Source of the DNA: JADFOB01 sp964651325
Lineage (GTDB): Bacteria > Planctomycetota > Phycisphaerae > UBA1845
Length of the DNA stretch: 8,171 nt
Direction of reading: 5' to 3'
NCBI GenBank assembly: GCA_964651325.1
Contig: CAZYXP010000175.1
Span: 1-8,171 of the forward strand
The notes under the pieces were generated by a model, which worked only from the letters and a program-made list of their open reading frames with translations, was not told the DNA's origin and made no database searches. The translations under genes were made by a program, and so were the position numbers. Shown piece by piece: positions 6,991 to 8,171 of this stretch; positions within the stretch are counted from its first letter, which is position 1; each line of letters starts with the position of its first letter.

Positions 6991-7383
6991 GGCTTTTTCC
7001 CTACAAAAAAGCTAAAATATGAAAATCGCGAAGACGCTAGAACACCGCAAGCGGTCCCGGTCGCCGCCATTCGAGATTCGTTTCTATGCTCGACCGGTCC
7101 GTTTTTATGGCCGGTCGCCCGGACTGACCACTGCCACATAGTCCGGCATCGGCCAGCACCATCGACGCCCATTTCCGGCTTCCACCCTGCGAAAACCGTA
7201 GTTTTCAGTGCTTGCAGTTGCGATCGCCCTGTTATTTGAGGGCCCCGCGGACATAGGTGGCCCAGGTGATACGAGCGCAAAGACGGACGCGGCTTGCGAT
7301 AGCAGTCAGCCCCGAACATTGAACCAGGCAGTGAGATCCCCGAATCGGCAACCCGATCAATCCAGCATTTTGGAAAGTAGAAA
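6991..7383. other. Intergenic stretch without a convincing gene; short inverted repeats
   Basis: About 390 bp between the HU-like promoter and the small secreted ORF show no coding region with a recognisable protein pattern on either strand. There are three short hairpins. GCTTTTT/AAAAAGC (6992-6998 with 7006-7012) sits in the A/T-rich block. CGACCGG/CCGGTCG (7091-7097 with 7111-7117) has a 13-nt loop. GAAAAC/GTTTTC (7191-7196 with 7201-7206) has a 4-nt loop. A 9-bp direct repeat CCGGTCGCC occurs at 7057-7065 and 7111-7119. A 40-codon ATG frame at 7019-7141 is Arg-rich and lacks a Shine-Dalgarno, so I do not call it a gene. Confidence 0.4.
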
Positions 7384-7548
7384 ATGCGCATGTTGCGCAA
7401 GAACTTTCTGGTCATGGCGTTGGCGTTGGTCGCTATCGGCCCCGTTTTCGCCCAAATCTCAGGCCAAAACGACAAAACGCCCGAGCGCGCAATCCAAGCT
7501 TGCACTCGCTCGCCCGAACAACCGAGCGCCGGCCGGCGCGGGCCCTGA
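7384..7548 (+). CDS. Possible small secreted protein (54 aa) with N-terminal signal peptide
   Basis: This short frame begins MRMLRKNFLVMALALVAIGP and continues VFAQ. That is a textbook Sec signal peptide: a basic n-region (Arg2, Arg5, Lys6), a hydrophobic core (residues 8-19) and a VFA|Q cleavage site after residue 23. The mature part would be only about 31 residues (QISGQNDKTPERAIQ..., one Cys at 40), ending in an Arg/Gly/Pro-rich tail. A GGAAAG sequence lies 6 nt before the ATG and could serve as a weak ribosome binding site. I know no family for the mature part. It could be a genuine small exported peptide, or the surviving 5' end of a longer secreted protein broken by a frameshift. In the +1 frame an open reading continues to 7567. 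The start codon, signal peptide and weak Shine-Dalgarno together make it more than a random ORF, but the evidence is modest. Confidence 0.4.
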   Translation: MRMLRKNFLVMALALVAIGPVFAQISGQNDKTPERAIQACTRSPEQPSAGRRGP

Positions 7549-7650
7549 CTCGTACGCGGCGCGCTAATCAGAGCCGCAGGCTCCAGCATGCGGACCTCCC
7601 CCGCGCTCGTTGGACTCCGCCAACAGCCACAGGCCTCCGCGCCAGGGCGT

Positions 7651-7670
7651 CACCGGGCTCGCGCCCGGTG
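7651..7670. other. Perfect GC-rich hairpin, function unknown
   Basis: An 8-bp perfect stem (CACCGGGC at 7651-7658, GCCCGGTG at 7663-7670) closes a TCGC tetraloop. No T-run follows on the + strand and no A-run precedes it, so it is not a standard intrinsic terminator. It lies about 100 bp after the small secreted ORF and about 60 bp before the next promoter. Otherwise I see no gene in 7549-7731. Confidence 0.4.
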
Positions 7671-7731
7671 CTCTGAGGTGTGCTCGTCATGTTACCTGAA
7701 CGCCCCGCCTTGCTCATTCCAAGCCCAACTG

Positions 7732-7759
7732 TTGCGACAAGCGAATGCCACGCTAGAAT
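7732..7759 (+). promoter_or_regulatory. Predicted promoter of the acidic-tail membrane protein gene
   Basis: TTGCGA (7732-7737), a 16-nt spacer and TAGAAT (7754-7759, 5 of 6 with TATAAT) form a good sigma70-like promoter. Only 6 nt separate the -10 box from the ATG at 7766, so transcription would begin at about that ATG. The layout closely mirrors the phosphatase promoter at 6267-6294. Confidence 0.5.
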
Positions 7760-7765
7760 ACCGAC

Positions 7766-8146
7766 ATGGCCCTCAATACGGGCACCAGTGGACCCTGGAA
7801 GGAGCACGCCTGGATCATGGTCAAAATCCCCTTTGTTGGTAGATTATTCTGGAAGATCCTCCCGGCCGTCTTCGTCCTGGTCGTGCTGACCTTTTGGGTT
7901 TCCGTCAAATTCTTCGATTATGAAATGACCAACGCCGATTACGGTGGCTCGTTCATCAGCGGTATCATCCTCTCCTACCTGCTCCACCTCTGGATGCTGC
8001 CCGCGGATGCCTATCCGGATTACGACGACGAGTACGAAGACGAGTGGGAGGATGAAGAGGACGGCGAGAGCGATGCGAACGAAGAGAACGCATCCGGAAC
8101 CGAAAGTGATCCATCCGTCCGCGACGGCGCCCCCTCGTCCCAATGA
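7766..8146 (+). CDS. Small two-helix membrane protein with strongly acidic C-terminal tail (hypothetical)
   Basis: I do not recognise the family. The 126-residue protein has two predicted membrane helices, about 31-49 (ILPAVFVLVVLTFWVSVKF) and about 61-78 (GSFISGIILSYLLHLWML), joined by a short loop. The basic segment before helix 1 (Lys20, Arg26, Lys30) puts the N-terminus in the cytoplasm by the positive-inside rule. A hairpin topology then leaves the C-terminal tail (81-126) cytoplasmic too. Residues 85-118 of that tail are dominated by Asp and Glu (DYDDEYEDEWEDEEDGE and onward). Such a tail could bind cations or a basic partner, but no function can be assigned. The start is ambiguous. ATG 7766 sits 6 nt after a -10-like box and would be read from a leaderless transcript. 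ATG 7817 (Met18, MVKIPFVGR) has AAGGAG 12 nt upstream, a rather long spacing. Both starts keep both helices and the tail. Confidence 0.72.
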   Translation: MALNTGTSGPWKEHAWIMVKIPFVGRLFWKILPAVFVLVVLTFWVSVKFFDYEMTNADYGGSFISGIILSYLLHLWMLPADAYPDYDDEYEDEWEDEEDGESDANEENASGTESDPSVRDGAPSSQ

Positions 8147-8171
8147 TCCGCATGCCTCGCCTTGGCCCCCC

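Noticed and set aside
7019..7141. 40-codon ATG frame after the A/T-rich block
   Set aside because: There is no ribosome binding site, it is Arg-rich with no recognisable pattern, and it overlaps hairpins. It is more likely noncoding.
7208..7567. 119-codon + strand ORF overlapping the 54-residue secreted ORF
   Set aside because: Its translation is low complexity (Arg, Ser, Pro, Trp runs) without a domain. Its last part may instead be the shifted tail of the secreted ORF, but this is not demonstrable here.
6987..7589. 200-codon - strand ORF upstream of the HU-like gene
   Set aside because: It ends inside the predicted HU promoter, has no Shine-Dalgarno that I can see, no domain and irregular composition, and it overlaps the better-supported signal-peptide ORF on the other strand. 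A conservation search could reverse this.

Overview
The window looks like a chromosomal segment from a GC-rich bacterium, most likely a planctomycete. The clues are a large prepilin-like protein with a C-terminal ADGH motif of the kind planctomycete genomes carry in many copies, an HU-like protein with a Lys/Ala-rich N-terminal tail, and an FHA-GAF-SpoIIE phosphatase. This placement is inferred from gene types and was not tested by database search. I see no tRNA, rRNA, CRISPR array, insertion sequence or phage gene.

Left part (1-2135, + strand): the 3' end of a prepilin-type pseudopilin gene closes with a strong intrinsic terminator. A complete, apparently stand-alone UDP-GlcNAc 2-epimerase gene (wecB) follows.

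Centre (2153-6259, - strand): three genes read leftwards and converge on wecB. In transcription order they are an FHA-GAF-SpoIIE (PP2C-type) phosphatase, a GspE/PilB-family secretion or pilus ATPase, and a YedK/HMCES-type SRAP protein. The ATPase and SRAP genes are tightly coupled, because the SRAP ribosome binding site overlaps the ATPase stop codon. The phosphatase lies 134 bp upstream of the ATPase and is probably in the same transcription unit. If so, a phospho-signalling protein and an assembly ATPase are made together.

Right part (6451-8171): an HU-family DNA-binding gene (- strand) has its own promoter, a good Shine-Dalgarno sequence and its own terminator. Then comes a poorly coding stretch of about 850 bp. 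It holds several short inverted repeats and one possible 54-residue secreted peptide. Last on the + strand is a small two-helix membrane protein with a very acidic C-terminal tail.

Two genes, the phosphatase and the acidic-tail membrane protein, lack a Shine-Dalgarno sequence. Each has a similar promoter-like element (TTGCG[T/A]-N16-TA[T/G]A[G/A]T) only 6-7 nt before its ATG, which suggests leaderless transcripts. Apart from that promoter pattern, the phosphatase/ATPase/SRAP operon and the small secreted ORF, the window contains recognisable housekeeping-type genes.
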